A stretch of 64,000 bases of DNA from Allokutzneria sp. NRRL B-24872 (GTDB lineage Bacteria; Actinomycetota; Actinomycetes; Mycobacteriales; Pseudonocardiaceae). Positions 10,231 to 18,525 of the stretch are shown one piece after another; the first letter of the stretch is position 1; each line of letters begins with the position of its first letter. A model generated the notes under the pieces. That model did not search any database and was not told where the DNA came from. It saw nothing but the letters and a program-made list of their open reading frames with translations. Both the position numbers and the translations under genes were made by a program. The stretch spans positions 79,243 to 143,242 of the forward strand of contig NZ_MUMH01000018.1 in NCBI RefSeq assembly GCF_002155965.1. The letters run 5' to 3'.

Positions 10231-10249
10231 TGACGCAATGATTGCGTCA
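10231..10249. promoter_or_regulatory. 19-bp palindrome between ychF and the phoX-like gene
   Basis: TGACGCAAT, one central base, ATTGCGTCA. The half-sequence TGACGCA is also repeated directly just upstream (10223-10229). The position, about 105 bases ahead of the phoX-like start, suits an operator. A poor hairpin could also form, so a terminator for ychF is the alternative. Confidence 0.4.
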
Positions 10250-10354
10250 GCGAGCTGAGTCAGGGGATTCGAAGCGTGTGGTGAGTGTTGCTCACCTCTT
10301 GTCAGGATCGATGGGGCCGGCGTGTGCCGGACGTCGAATCTGGGGAGATCGCAC

Positions 10355-11530
10355 GTGGAACGTCGAGGTTTTCTTCGGGCCGCGGTGGTGGGCGCCACCG
10401 CCGCGGCCTTTGGCGGGGCTTCGTGGCACGGGGCGCTCGCGGCGGGGGCGCAGCCCGGTCCGAGTCCGTACGGGGAGCTGCGGCGGGCCGATGCCAACGG
10501 GGTGATGCTGCCGAAGGGCTTCACCAGCAGGGTGATCGGCCGGGCCGGGCAGAAGGTGGCGGGCACCGACTACGTCTGGCCGGGGGCACCGGACGCGGGG
10601 GCGTGCTTCCGGGACGGCAGCGGGTGGATCTACGTCGCCAACAGCGAACTGCCGAAGTCGCAGGGGTTGCTCGGCGGCGTGAGCGCGATCCGGTTCCGCA
10701 GGGACGGCAGCGTCGCCGATGCCTACAACGTGCTGCACGGGACGGACACCAACTGCGCGGGCGGGGCGACGCCGTGGAACACCTGGCTCTCCTGCGAGGA
10801 GGTGCCGCGCGGTCAGGTCTACGAGACCGATCCGTGGGGGCGGAGGAAGGCGATCGTGCGGCCCGCGATGGGCACGTTCATGCACGAGGCCTGCGCGGTC
10901 GACCCGGAGCGCAAGGTCATCTACATGACCGAGGACCAGCTGGAGGGCGGTTTCTACCGCTTCATCCCCGACGCTTGGCCGAACCTGTCCTCGGGCCGGG
11001 TCGAGGTGCTGTGCGCGCCGGACGAGCTGACCTGCGGTCCTGTCGCCTGGAAACCAGTGCCCGATCCGTTCGGTGATCCGGTGGAGACCCGTTTCCAGGT
11101 GCCGGGCATGAAGAAGTTCTTCGGCGGCGAGGGCTGCTTCTACGCCAACGGCACGTGTTGGTTCACCACAGCGGGAGACAGCCGCGTGTGGACTTACGAC
11201 GCCCGCAACAGCACGCTCGACCTCGCCTACAACGGTGCTGACCAGCCGCAGCAGCCGCCGGTGCTCTTCGGCGTCGACAACATCACGCGAGCGGGCAGCG
11301 GCGACCTCTACGTCGCCGAGGACGGCGGCAACATGGAGATGTGCGTCATCACGCCCAAGGGTGTGGTGGCGCCGTTCTGCCGCCTGGTGGGCCAGCACGC
11401 GAGCTCCGAGGTCACCGGGCCGACCTTCAGCCCGGACGGCACGCGGCTCTACTTCTCCTCGCAGCGGGGGCTCTCCGGCGAGGTCACCGACGGGATCACC
11501 TTCGAGGTCAAGGGGCCGTTCCGCCGCTGA
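10355..11530 (+). CDS. Tat-exported PhoX/DUF839 family protein
   Basis: Precursor of 391 residues beginning with a twin-arginine signal (VERRGFLRAAVVGATAAAFGG), so it is exported folded, probably with its cofactor. The mature part matches the DUF839/PhoX family, beta-propeller enzymes that include calcium- and iron-dependent alkaline phosphatases. Motifs seen include NTWLSCEE, HEACAVDPERKVIYMTED and ADNI-like FGVDNITRA. Substrate specificity cannot be read here, and several family members are not phosphatases. The GTG start at 10355 follows TGGGGAGA at a suitable distance; the longer frame from 10322 would put residues ahead of the Tat motif. The 3' end overlaps the convergent dehydratase gene by 23 bases. 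Confidence 0.8.
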   Translation: MERRGFLRAAVVGATAAAFGGASWHGALAAGAQPGPSPYGELRRADANGVMLPKGFTSRVIGRAGQKVAGTDYVWPGAPDAGACFRDGSGWIYVANSELPKSQGLLGGVSAIRFRRDGSVADAYNVLHGTDTNCAGGATPWNTWLSCEEVPRGQVYETDPWGRRKAIVRPAMGTFMHEACAVDPERKVIYMTEDQLEGGFYRFIPDAWPNLSSGRVEVLCAPDELTCGPVAWKPVPDPFGDPVETRFQVPGMKKFFGGEGCFYANGTCWFTTAGDSRVWTYDARNSTLDLAYNGADQPQQPPVLFGVDNITRAGSGDLYVAEDGGNMEMCVITPKGVVAPFCRLVGQHASSEVTGPTFSPDGTRLYFSSQRGLSGEVTDGITFEVKGPFRR

Positions 11531-11825
11531 GACCGCCGAGCGCCTCCAGCACGCCCTCGATCTCCCCGGCCAGCGACACGTCCAGCGCGGTGACCCCGCC
11601 CTCGGAGTGCGTGGAGCACCGGAAGATCAACGTGCGCCAGCGGATGTCGATGTCCGGGTGGTGGTCGTCGTTCTCGGCGATCTCCGCCACACGGTTCACC
11701 ACCCGGATCGCATCGGTGAAGCTCGCCAGCTCCGCCGTGCGGACGAGCTCCCTGCCCTGCTGGCGCCAGTGCGGAAGGGCGGAGAGCGCCTCGGTCACCT
11801 GTTCGTCGTTCAGCAGTCGGGCCAT
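11508..11825 (-). CDS. 4a-hydroxytetrahydrobiopterin dehydratase (PCD/DCoH)
   Basis: Pterin-4a-carbinolamine dehydratase of 105 residues, the usual size. The signature ENDDHHPDIDIRW carries the catalytic His-His pair. It recycles the hydroxylated pterin cofactor of aromatic amino acid hydroxylases and may act in other pterin chemistry; no such hydroxylase is present here. The start is the ATG of MARLLNDEQV; an upstream in-frame extension to 11885 reads through the thiamine leader region and is unlikely. Its 3' end overlaps that of the Tat-exported protein, so one transcript end must run into the other gene. Confidence 0.9.
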   Translation of the reverse strand: MARLLNDEQVTEALSALPHWRQQGRELVRTAELASFTDAIRVVNRVAEIAENDDHHPDIDIRWRTLIFRCSTHSEGGVTALDVSLAGEIEGVLEALGGLSGGTAP

Positions 11826-11882
11826 GTCCCCATGGTGGCCGCGGCTCCCGCTCGACGCGAGTCCGACGTAGGCTGGGGCCGC

Positions 11883-11970
11883 CACGGGAGCCCGGTGTAG
11901 CCGGGCTGAGAGGAGGGCCGCCAGCCCTCGACCGTACGAACCTGATCCGGGTCATGCCGGTGTAGGGAGG
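11883..11970 (+). promoter_or_regulatory. TPP riboswitch (THI element)
   Basis: The conserved thi-box core is complete: CTGAGA at 11905-11910 and ACCTGATCCGGGTCATGCCG (11940-11959) followed by GTAGGGA. Between them are the P2/P3 helices and a variable GC hairpin. It sits 56 bases ahead of the thiB start, in front of the thiamine transporter operon. When thiamine pyrophosphate binds, it should lower expression, either by masking the AGGAGG ribosome site at 12017-12022 or by termination; no clear terminator hairpin follows, so translational control is favoured. Confidence 0.95.
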
Positions 11971-12026
11971 TTGCGCGCCGCTCGCGGTGCCTCGTGGTCA
12001 CGACAACGGCGACCAGGAGGGACGAA

Positions 12027-13070
12027 GTGCGGAGCAGAACACTCGGAGCGCTGATGGTGCTCGCGCTGGTCAGCGGGTGCTCGCTGACGGGCGGCGGCGA
12101 GGCGGAGACCGGCGGCGAGAAGGTCGTGCTGGTCACGCACAACTCGTTCGCGCTGCCCAAGCCGGTGCTGGACGAGTTCACCAAGAACACCGGCATCACC
12201 GTCGAGATCAGCCGCCGCGGCGACGCGGGCGAGATGACCAACCAACTGGTGCTGACCAAGGGGAACCCGCTGGCCGACGCGGTCTTCGGGATCGACTCCA
12301 CCTACGCCTCGCGGGCGATCGGGCAGAACCTGCTGCAGTCCTACCGCAGCCCCGAAGCCGCCAAGGGCGCGCAGCGCTACGCGGTCGCGGGGGCGGAGGA
12401 CAAGCTCAACGCGGTCGACGTCGGCGACGTGTGCCTCAACATCGACACGGGTTTCCTCGCCCAGCGCGGCATTCCGGAGCCGACTTCGCTCGCGGACCTC
12501 ACCGATCCCCGCTACAAGGACCTGCTCGTGGTGCAGAACCCGGCGACCTCGTCCCCGGGGCTGGCCTTCCTGTTCGCGACCGTGGCCACCTTCGGCGAGC
12601 AGCAGTGGGCGGAGTACTGGACGAAGCTCAAGGCCAACGGCGTCAAGGTCGCCAGCGGCTGGGAGCAGAGCTACACGCAGGACTTCTCCGGCTCCTCCGG
12701 CAAGGGGCCGCGCCCGCTCGTGGTGTCCTACGCCTCCTCGCCGTCGGCCGAGGTCGGCCAGGACGGGAAGCCGCGCACGAAGGCGCTGCTCGGCGGGTGC
12801 TACCGGCAGGTCGAGTACGCGGGCGTGCTCACGGGCGCGAAGAACACCGAAGGCGCGCGCAAGGTCGTGGACTTCCTGTTGTCGGACAAGGTGCAGTCGC
12901 AGCTGGCCGAGCAGATGTTCGTCTACCCGACGCGTGAAGGCGTTGCGCTGCCCCAGTCCTGGCAGACGGCGGCGCCGTTGCCGACCAAGGCGCTTGAGCT
13001 GCCCGCGCAGCAGGTCGACCGCGACCGTGAGCGCTGGCTCGCCCTGTGGCGGTCCATCGTGCAGGGCTGA
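12027..13070 (+). CDS. thiB: thiamine ABC transporter substrate-binding lipoprotein
   Basis: Extracellular binding protein of 347 residues with a lipoprotein signal (RTLGALMVLALVSGC, Cys at about residue 18). The body is a class II periplasmic-binding fold (VVLVTHNSFALPKPVLDEF, GIDSTYASRA, YKDLLVVQNPATSSPGLAFL), the ThiB pattern for thiamine, thiamine phosphate or TPP. The GTG start at 12027 has AGGAGG five bases upstream; a GTG at 11994 would start inside the riboswitch spacer. First gene of a riboswitch-controlled operon with permease and ATPase, which makes the substrate assignment strong. Confidence 0.92.
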   Translation: MRSRTLGALMVLALVSGCSLTGGGEAETGGEKVVLVTHNSFALPKPVLDEFTKNTGITVEISRRGDAGEMTNQLVLTKGNPLADAVFGIDSTYASRAIGQNLLQSYRSPEAAKGAQRYAVAGAEDKLNAVDVGDVCLNIDTGFLAQRGIPEPTSLADLTDPRYKDLLVVQNPATSSPGLAFLFATVATFGEQQWAEYWTKLKANGVKVASGWEQSYTQDFSGSSGKGPRPLVVSYASSPSAEVGQDGKPRTKALLGGCYRQVEYAGVLTGAKNTEGARKVVDFLLSDKVQSQLAEQMFVYPTREGVALPQSWQTAAPLPTKALELPAQQVDRDRERWLALWRSIVQG

Positions 13071-13073
13071 CGG

Positions 13074-14669
13074 GTGCGCGGTACGAAGATCGCTCTCGGC
13101 GTGGGAGCGGCGGTTCCGCTGCTGTTCCTCGCCGTGTTCTTCGCCTGGCCGGTCGCGGCCATCATCGGCTTGGGGCTGGGGGAGTCCGGGGTCGGCGCGG
13201 TGCTGGCGGACCCGCAGACCTGGGAGCTGGTGGCCTTCACGCTCGGCCAGGCGGCGGCGTCCACCGTGGTCGCTCTGCTGGCGGGGCTGCCCGTCGCGTA
13301 CCTGCTCGCGCGCTGCGCCGTGCGCGGGCGGGGGTTCGTGCGGCTGATCGTCACGATTCCGTTCGTGCTGCCCACATTGGTGGTGGGCATGGCTTTCCGC
13401 TCGTTGCTCGGCGACAGCGGAGTGGTCGCGATCGTGCTGGCCAACGCGTTCTTCAACGTAGCGGTGGTGGCGCGGACCGTGGGCGGTCTGTGGGCGAACC
13501 TCGATCGGCGAGCTGAGGACGCGGCGCGTGCGCTGGGCGCTTCTCGTTGGCGCGCCTTCACTTCGGTGACGTTGCCCGCGCTCGCGCCCGCGATCGGCTC
13601 GGCGCTCGCGGTGGTCTTCCTTTTCTGCGCAACGAGTTTCGGCGTGGTCCTGGTGCTCGGCGGCTCGGAGTACCGGACGTTGGAGACCGAGATCTACCTG
13701 CGCACGGTGCAGTTGCTCGACCTGCCAGGAGCCGCTGCGCTCTCGCTCGTGCAGCTCGTCGCTGTGGTCGGCGCGCTGCTCGTCGGAGCCGTTGCGCGGC
13801 GCAAGCGCGAGACGGCGCTGGCACTGCGGCGAAGCGCGGAGACCGCGAGAAGGCCCGAAGGAGCTGAGCGGGTCGTGGTCGGCGCGGCGCTGACGATCGT
13901 GGCTCTCCTGTTGCTGCCGGTGTTCTCGCTGATAGTCCAGTCACTGTCCACAAGGGACGGTTGGAGCCTGGCCGGGTACACGGCGCTCGCGGGGGACGCG
14001 GCGGCGTCGACGTTGGGGGTGTCGGGGCTGACCGCGGCGATGAACTCGTTGCGGACCGCCTTCGACGCGACCCTGCTCGCCATGTTCCTCGGAGTTCTCG
14101 CAGCGGTCGTGCTGTCCCAGTTGCGGAGACGGCGCGGCCGGCTCGCCGAGGCGATGGACATGGCGCTGATGCTCCCGCTCGGCGTCTCCGCCGTGACGGT
14201 CGGGTTCGGCTACCTCGTCACGATGGACTCGCTGCCCGGAGATCTCCGCTCATCGCCGATCCTGGTGCCGTTCGCGCAGGCGCTGGTGGTGATGCCGTTG
14301 ATCATCCGGACGGTGTTGCCCGTGCTGCGCGCGATCGACGACCGCCTGCGCCAGGCAGCTGCGACGCTCGGGGCCTCGCCGCTGCGCGTGTGGCGCGAGG
14401 TCGACCTCCCGTTCGCGGGACGCTCGCTGCTCGCCGCCGCCGGATTCGGCTACGTGGTCGCGCTCGGCGAGTTCGGCGCGACCAGCTTCCTCGTGCGGCC
14501 GGACGCGCCGACGCTGCCGGTGGCGATCTCGCGGTTGATCTCGCGCCCTGGGGAGCTGAACGTGCAGATGGCCTACGCCTCGTGCGTGCTGCTGATGATC
14601 GTCACCGTCGCCGCTGTCGCGCTGGTCGAGCGCGTCCGCGTCGGCTCGGAAGCCCTGGGAGAGTTCTGA
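13074..14669 (+). CDS. thiP: thiamine ABC transporter permease
   Basis: Fused double permease of 531 residues with about twelve membrane helices in two halves. Each half carries an EAA loop that docks the ATPase (DAARALGASRWRAFTSVTLP near residue 150 and AAATLGASPLRVWREVDLP near 430). This tandem arrangement is typical of ThiP and iron(III) permeases; the riboswitch points to thiamine. The GTG start is three bases after the thiB stop, and the stop shares one base with the thiQ start. One GTCC-N5-GGAC repeat lies at 13946-13958. Confidence 0.9.
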   Translation: MRGTKIALGVGAAVPLLFLAVFFAWPVAAIIGLGLGESGVGAVLADPQTWELVAFTLGQAAASTVVALLAGLPVAYLLARCAVRGRGFVRLIVTIPFVLPTLVVGMAFRSLLGDSGVVAIVLANAFFNVAVVARTVGGLWANLDRRAEDAARALGASRWRAFTSVTLPALAPAIGSALAVVFLFCATSFGVVLVLGGSEYRTLETEIYLRTVQLLDLPGAAALSLVQLVAVVGALLVGAVARRKRETALALRRSAETARRPEGAERVVVGAALTIVALLLLPVFSLIVQSLSTRDGWSLAGYTALAGDAAASTLGVSGLTAAMNSLRTAFDATLLAMFLGVLAAVVLSQLRRRRGRLAEAMDMALMLPLGVSAVTVGFGYLVTMDSLPGDLRSSPILVPFAQALVVMPLIIRTVLPVLRAIDDRLRQAAATLGASPLRVWREVDLPFAGRSLLAAAGFGYVVALGEFGATSFLVRPDAPTLPVAISRLISRPGELNVQMAYASCVLLMIVTVAAVALVERVRVGSEALGEF

Positions 14670-15460
14670 TGGGCCTGCGGGTCAGCAACTTGAGCGTCCA
14701 CTATGGACAAACCATCGCAGTGTCCGACGTGGACCTGGGGATCGCCGACGGCGAGGTGCTCGCGCTGCTCGGTCCTTCCGGCTGCGGGAAGTCGACGCTG
14801 CTGCGCGCGGTCGCAGGCCTGGAGCAGAGCAGTTCTGGCGCTGTGGCGTGGGACGACGCGGACCTGGCCGGGGTGCCGGTCCACCGGCGGGAGTTCGGCC
14901 TCGTCTTCCAGGACGGCCAACTGTTCCCGCACCGCGACGTGGCGGGCAACGTGGCGTTCGGGCTGCGCATGCGCGGCGCTGACAAGAAGGCGCAGGCGGA
15001 GCGCGTCGCGGAACTGCTCGACCTCGTCGGCCTTCCCGGATACGGCTCGCGGCGCACCACGGAGTTGTCGGGGGGAGAGCAGCAGCGCGTGGCGTTGGCG
15101 CGTGCTCTCGCGCCGAGGCCGAAGCTGTTGCTGCTGGACGAACCGTTGTCGGCGTTGGACCGCGCACTGCGCGAGCAGTTGGCGGCTGATCTCGCCGTGC
15201 TCCTGCGCCGGGCCGGAGCGACAGCGCTCCTGGTGACCCACGACCACGGCGAGGCGTTCGCGCTGGCCGATCGAATCGCGTTGATGCGCAAGGGAAAGAT
15301 CGTGCAGACGGGCACTCCCGAAGAAGTCCGGAAGCGCCCGGCCGACGATGGTGTAGCCGCTTTCCTCGGCTACAACGGCGAATCGGCGAGCTGCCCCTGC
15401 TGCGGCTCGCCGATCCCCGACTCAGCTGTCCTTGGTCGCCATGCGGGCCACGGTCGCTGA
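14669..15460 (+). CDS. thiQ: thiamine ABC transporter ATP-binding protein
   Basis: ABC ATPase of 263 residues energising thiamine uptake. Walker A GPSGCGKST, Q-loop VFQDGQLFPH, signature LSGGEQQRVALARAL, Walker B LLLLDEP and the switch His (LLVTHDHGEA) are all intact. The C-terminal end is odd: after EEVRKRPADDGVAAFLGYNGE comes a Cys-rich tail, SCPCCGSPIP, and then basic residues. The last 39 bases lie antisense over the end of the convergent permease gene. The tail is therefore either a small added zinc-ribbon-like segment or read-through into the neighbour after loss of an earlier stop. Two GTCC-N5-GGAC repeats occur near the 5' end. Confidence 0.92.
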   Translation: MGLRVSNLSVHYGQTIAVSDVDLGIADGEVLALLGPSGCGKSTLLRAVAGLEQSSSGAVAWDDADLAGVPVHRREFGLVFQDGQLFPHRDVAGNVAFGLRMRGADKKAQAERVAELLDLVGLPGYGSRRTTELSGGEQQRVALARALAPRPKLLLLDEPLSALDRALREQLAADLAVLLRRAGATALLVTHDHGEAFALADRIALMRKGKIVQTGTPEEVRKRPADDGVAAFLGYNGESASCPCCGSPIPDSAVLGRHAGHGR

Positions 15461-16288
15461 CAACCCGATCACGACGTAGCACAGCGCGCGCATCGCGCCC
15501 TCGGTCAGCGCCGCCGTCTCCATCGGATCGCGGATCACGTCGATCAGCGACATCCACCCGGTCGTCAGCAGCACGGGGTGCAGCCACGACAGGTTGGCGA
15601 TCCCCCCGAGCACCGCGAACACGATCAGCGTGCCCATCATCACCGTGAGCACCACGAGCGGGTGGTCGGTCAGCGACGACAGCGCCAGCGCGACCGCGGC
15701 CACCGCGAACATCTGCAACCACACCCACGCGGCCGCGATGCCGACCCGCCCCAGGGCATCCCCGAAGCTCAGCGCCGTCCCCGAGATCGACGTGAACTCC
15801 GTGGTCCCGGTGAACACCGCCCCCGAGGTGATCCCCAGCACCGCGAGCACGGCGACGGCGATCGCGGTCACCGCGGCCACGCCCGCCGTCTTCACCACGA
15901 CCAGTCTGGTGCGGCCGATCGGAGCGATCAGCAGCCCGCGCAGCGTGCCGTGGCTGGACTCACCGGCGATCGCGTCGGCCGCGGTCATCGAGATGATCAT
16001 CGGCAGCAGCAACGGCATCGCCATGCTCATCGCCGCCAGCGGCAGCACCATTCCGTTGCCCAGCAACGAGGCCAGCATCGGTGGCCCGCCCACGACGGGT
16101 GAGCCGCCGATGTCCAGCGCGCTCATCAGGATGCCGAGCCCGATCGGGACGAGGGCGAGCACCCCGAAGGCCGCCAGCGTCCTCGGGCGCCGCAGCACCC
16201 ACCGCAGCTCCGAGCGCAACAGCCTGCCCAGCGGTGCCTTGGGCGTCCTCTCCAGGAGATCCGGCGAGGCGATCGATGCCGTGGTCAT
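15422..16288 (-). CDS. ABC-2 type transporter permease
   Basis: Integral membrane protein of 288 residues with about six hydrophobic helices, preceded by a short cytoplasmic N-terminus (LLRSELRWVLRRPRTLAAFG). It has the ABC-2 family layout, including a helix-loop SMTAADAIAGESSHGTLRGLL and a C-terminal pair of helices. It pairs with the ATPase upstream (4-base overlap) as a half exporter. With the LolA-like secreted protein as first gene, the unit probably exports a lipid, peptide or lipoprotein-related compound; the substrate cannot be told. It is likely controlled by the divergent two-component system. Confidence 0.85.
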   Translation of the reverse strand: MTTASIASPDLLERTPKAPLGRLLRSELRWVLRRPRTLAAFGVLALVPIGLGILMSALDIGGSPVVGGPPMLASLLGNGMVLPLAAMSMAMPLLLPMIISMTAADAIAGESSHGTLRGLLIAPIGRTRLVVVKTAGVAAVTAIAVAVLAVLGITSGAVFTGTTEFTSISGTALSFGDALGRVGIAAAWVWLQMFAVAAVALALSSLTDHPLVVLTVMMGTLIVFAVLGGIANLSWLHPVLLTTGWMSLIDVIRDPMETAALTEGAMRALCYVVIGLSATVARMATKDS

Positions 16289-17274
16289 GACCCCTCCCGC
16301 ACGTCGGCCTCCGTCAACCTGGCGAACAGCTCTTCGAGCCCGGTCCGCTCGCGTCGTGCCTCGCGCACGCCCACCCCGGCGAGCACGAGCTTCTCGATCA
16401 CCTGCTGCGGCGTCACGGAGACCAGCTCCGCGCGCACACCGTCCACATCGGACTTGTAAGGAATTCTGTTGTCCCGCAACGTGTCCACTGCGAGCTGAAC
16501 ATCCTCGGTGGACACGGTGAGCGTTGGTGTCCCCCCGTCGAGCAGCTGGGCGAGCGAGCCCTGCGCGACCGCCGTGCCCTGGTGCAGCACGGCGACGTGG
16601 GTGCAGGTCGCCTCGACCTCGGCCAGCAGGTGCGAGGACACGACCACCGTGGTCCCCGCCTCGTGCAGCTCGGCCATGACACCGCGGATCTCCCTGGTAC
16701 CCGCGGGGTCGAGCCCGTTGGTGGGCTCGTCGAGCACCACCAGCCGCCTCGGCACCAGCAGCGCGGCGGCCAGGCCGAGCCGCTGCTTCATGCCCAGCGA
16801 GTACCCCCGGTACTTCCGCGTCGCCGCGTGCCCGAGACCGACCCGCTCCAGCGCGCCGTCGACGGCCCTGGAGATCCCCTCGGTCGGCAGCAGCGGTTCG
16901 GCGGCGGCGCAGCGGCGGAGGTTCTCCCGCCCGGAGAGGAACGGGTGGAATCCGGGTCCCTCCACCAGCGCGCCCACGTGCGGCAGCGCGCGGTCCGCGC
17001 CGTCGGGCATGGGCACCCCGAGCAGCTCGACGCTGCCCGCGCTCGGCCTGGTCAGACCGAGCAGCATCCTGATCGTGGTGGTCTTGCCGGAACCGTTGGG
17101 TCCCAGCAGGCCGAGCACCGCGCCCTGCGGGACCTCGAGGTCGACGCTGTCGACCGCGACGGTGTTTCCGTAGACCTTGCGAAGGCCGGTGGTGCGGGCC
17201 GCGAGGGCGGGGGCGGCGGACTTCGCCGCCCCCGCCGCACCGGTCGCCGCAAGCGGCTCGGTGCTCAGACTCAC
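16285..17274 (-). CDS. ABC transporter ATP-binding protein (exporter type)
   Basis: ATPase of 329 residues of the drug/antibiotic-export (CcmA/NatA-like) subfamily. Walker A GPNGSGKTT, signature YSLGMKQRLGLAAALL, Walker B LVVLDEPTNGLDP and switch His (VVVSSHLLAEVE) are present. About 85 extra residues at the C-terminus form the domain typical of ATPases paired with ABC-2 permeases. The GTG start at 17274 overlaps the stop of the LolA-like gene by four bases, and the stop overlaps the permease start by four bases, so the three genes are one tightly coupled operon. A GTCC-N5-GGAC repeat lies at 16441-16453. Confidence 0.88.
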   Translation of the reverse strand: MSLSTEPLAATGAAGAAKSAAPALAARTTGLRKVYGNTVAVDSVDLEVPQGAVLGLLGPNGSGKTTTIRMLLGLTRPSAGSVELLGVPMPDGADRALPHVGALVEGPGFHPFLSGRENLRRCAAAEPLLPTEGISRAVDGALERVGLGHAATRKYRGYSLGMKQRLGLAAALLVPRRLVVLDEPTNGLDPAGTREIRGVMAELHEAGTTVVVSSHLLAEVEATCTHVAVLHQGTAVAQGSLAQLLDGGTPTLTVSTEDVQLAVDTLRDNRIPYKSDVDGVRAELVSVTPQQVIEKLVLAGVGVREARRERTGLEELFARLTEADVREGS

Positions 17275-18380
17275 TTCACGGTGCCGATCGCCTCGATGAG
17301 CACCTGGGACGGAACGGCGCCCGCGGCGAAGCGGCCGTCCTCGGTGAGCAGGCCGGTGCCGACCTTGGTGGTGATCAGGTAGCCCTTGCCCCACGGGCCC
17401 TCGACCTTGGCGCCGAACTGCTTGATCAGGTCCATCGGGTTCTGCGGGGACTTGCCGTTCTCGTCCTTGGGCAGCTGGTCGAGCTTGGGCAGGCGCCCGG
17501 CGACGGTGGTGTCCCAGCCCTCGCCGACGACCTTGAACTGGTCGCTCTCCGGCAGCTTCGGAGCCTCACCCGGCTTGCGGTTCTTCTCGAACTCCTCGTG
17601 CCGCTTCTCGGCGTCCTTGAACTTCGCCGTGCTCTCCTCGACCTTCGAGCCCGCAGGCGGGGTGAAGGTGAACATCTTCGGGTCCTGCGCGCCGATGTCG
17701 AGCTTGGTGAAGCCGATCTGCGCGACCGGCTCGCTGGAGCCGTTGGCCAGCACGACCACCCGCAGCGGGATGCGCTTCTCCGCGTCCACCGCGACGCGCA
17801 CCTCACGCAGCAGCGTGCGCTCGGTCGGGGCGGGCGCGAGCACCAGCTCGTAGGCGTCGCGACCGGCGACGCTGGCCGTGCCGTCCACCGAGATGCTGCT
17901 GTGCGGGCGGACCACGTCGATGATCTGCTTCGCCGCGCTGGCCGGGTCGTTCAGCTCAGCGGGGCGCTCCTTGGGGGCCTGCGCCTTGTCGAAGGTGTGC
18001 TTGGTGGCGACCTTCGTGCTGGAGTCCCAGGTCCACGCGGTGGTGCCGTCGTTGACCATGATCTTCTCGCCGCCGGTCTGGCTCGTGCTCACCCGGGCCT
18101 TGCCGGTGCCGTCGGACCAGATCTTCGCGGACACGCCGCTCAGGTCGATCGGCATGTTGGGGATGGCGGGGAGGCCGAGGTTGGCCTTGCCCTCGACGGT
18201 GCCCCCCAGCGCCGGGATCTCGTTCTGGCTGAGCACCGACTGCACCAGCTGCTCCGGGTTCACCGGCGGCAGCACGGGAGCGGCACCCGCACCGGACGGC
18301 ATGGCCAGCACGGTCAGTCCGACCGCGCCTGCGAGCGCCCCGACCGCGGCAGCTGCGACTGTGGCCTTCTTGCGATCCAT
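17271..18380 (-). CDS. secreted LolA-like protein (DUF2092-type)
   Basis: Exported protein of 369 residues. The signal peptide (KKATVAAAAVGALAGAVGLTVLA) ends near AGAAP. The mature part has the beta-rich, lipid-binding half-barrel look of LolA/LppX/DUF2092 proteins: KIWSDGTGKARVSTS, GRDAYELVLAP, LLREVRVAVDAEKRIPLRVVV. There is no lipobox, so it is secreted rather than lipid-anchored. In Gram-negative cells LolA carries lipoproteins to the outer membrane; in this organism the related fold may carry a lipid for the adjacent ABC exporter or serve as a sensor for the two-component system. ATG 18380 is preceded by GAGGAGA. First gene of the operon, divergent from the response regulator across the CTGAGA repeats. 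Confidence 0.75.
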   Translation of the reverse strand: MDRKKATVAAAAVGALAGAVGLTVLAMPSGAGAAPVLPPVNPEQLVQSVLSQNEIPALGGTVEGKANLGLPAIPNMPIDLSGVSAKIWSDGTGKARVSTSQTGGEKIMVNDGTTAWTWDSSTKVATKHTFDKAQAPKERPAELNDPASAAKQIIDVVRPHSSISVDGTASVAGRDAYELVLAPAPTERTLLREVRVAVDAEKRIPLRVVVLANGSSEPVAQIGFTKLDIGAQDPKMFTFTPPAGSKVEESTAKFKDAEKRHEEFEKNRKPGEAPKLPESDQFKVVGEGWDTTVAGRLPKLDQLPKDENGKSPQNPMDLIKQFGAKVEGPWGKGYLITTKVGTGLLTEDGRFAAGAVPSQVLIEAIGTVK

Positions 18381-18437
18381 GTTCGTCTCCTCCTCGGACG
18401 GGTTTCCCTCCGTGATGACGACTGTGCAGGCCCGACG

Positions 18438-18511
18438 CTGAGATAGACCTGAGACCGCTGCCGTTCGCTGAGAGAGCACTGAGAGGGTGAAGGCCAAGAC
18501 TCTCAGCTGAG
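18438..18511. promoter_or_regulatory. phased CTGAGA direct repeats, probable response-regulator operator
   Basis: CTGAGA occurs at 18438, 18449, 18468 and 18479. The members of each pair are exactly 11 bp apart and the two pairs are 30 bp apart. An inverted copy TCTCAG-CTGAG follows at 18501-18511. Direct half-sites spaced about 11 bp are the normal binding pattern of OmpR/PhoB regulators. The block lies between the divergent starts of the LolA-ABC operon and the regulator-kinase operon. Confidence 0.7.
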
Positions 18512-18525
18512 TGCATGCTGTGCAC

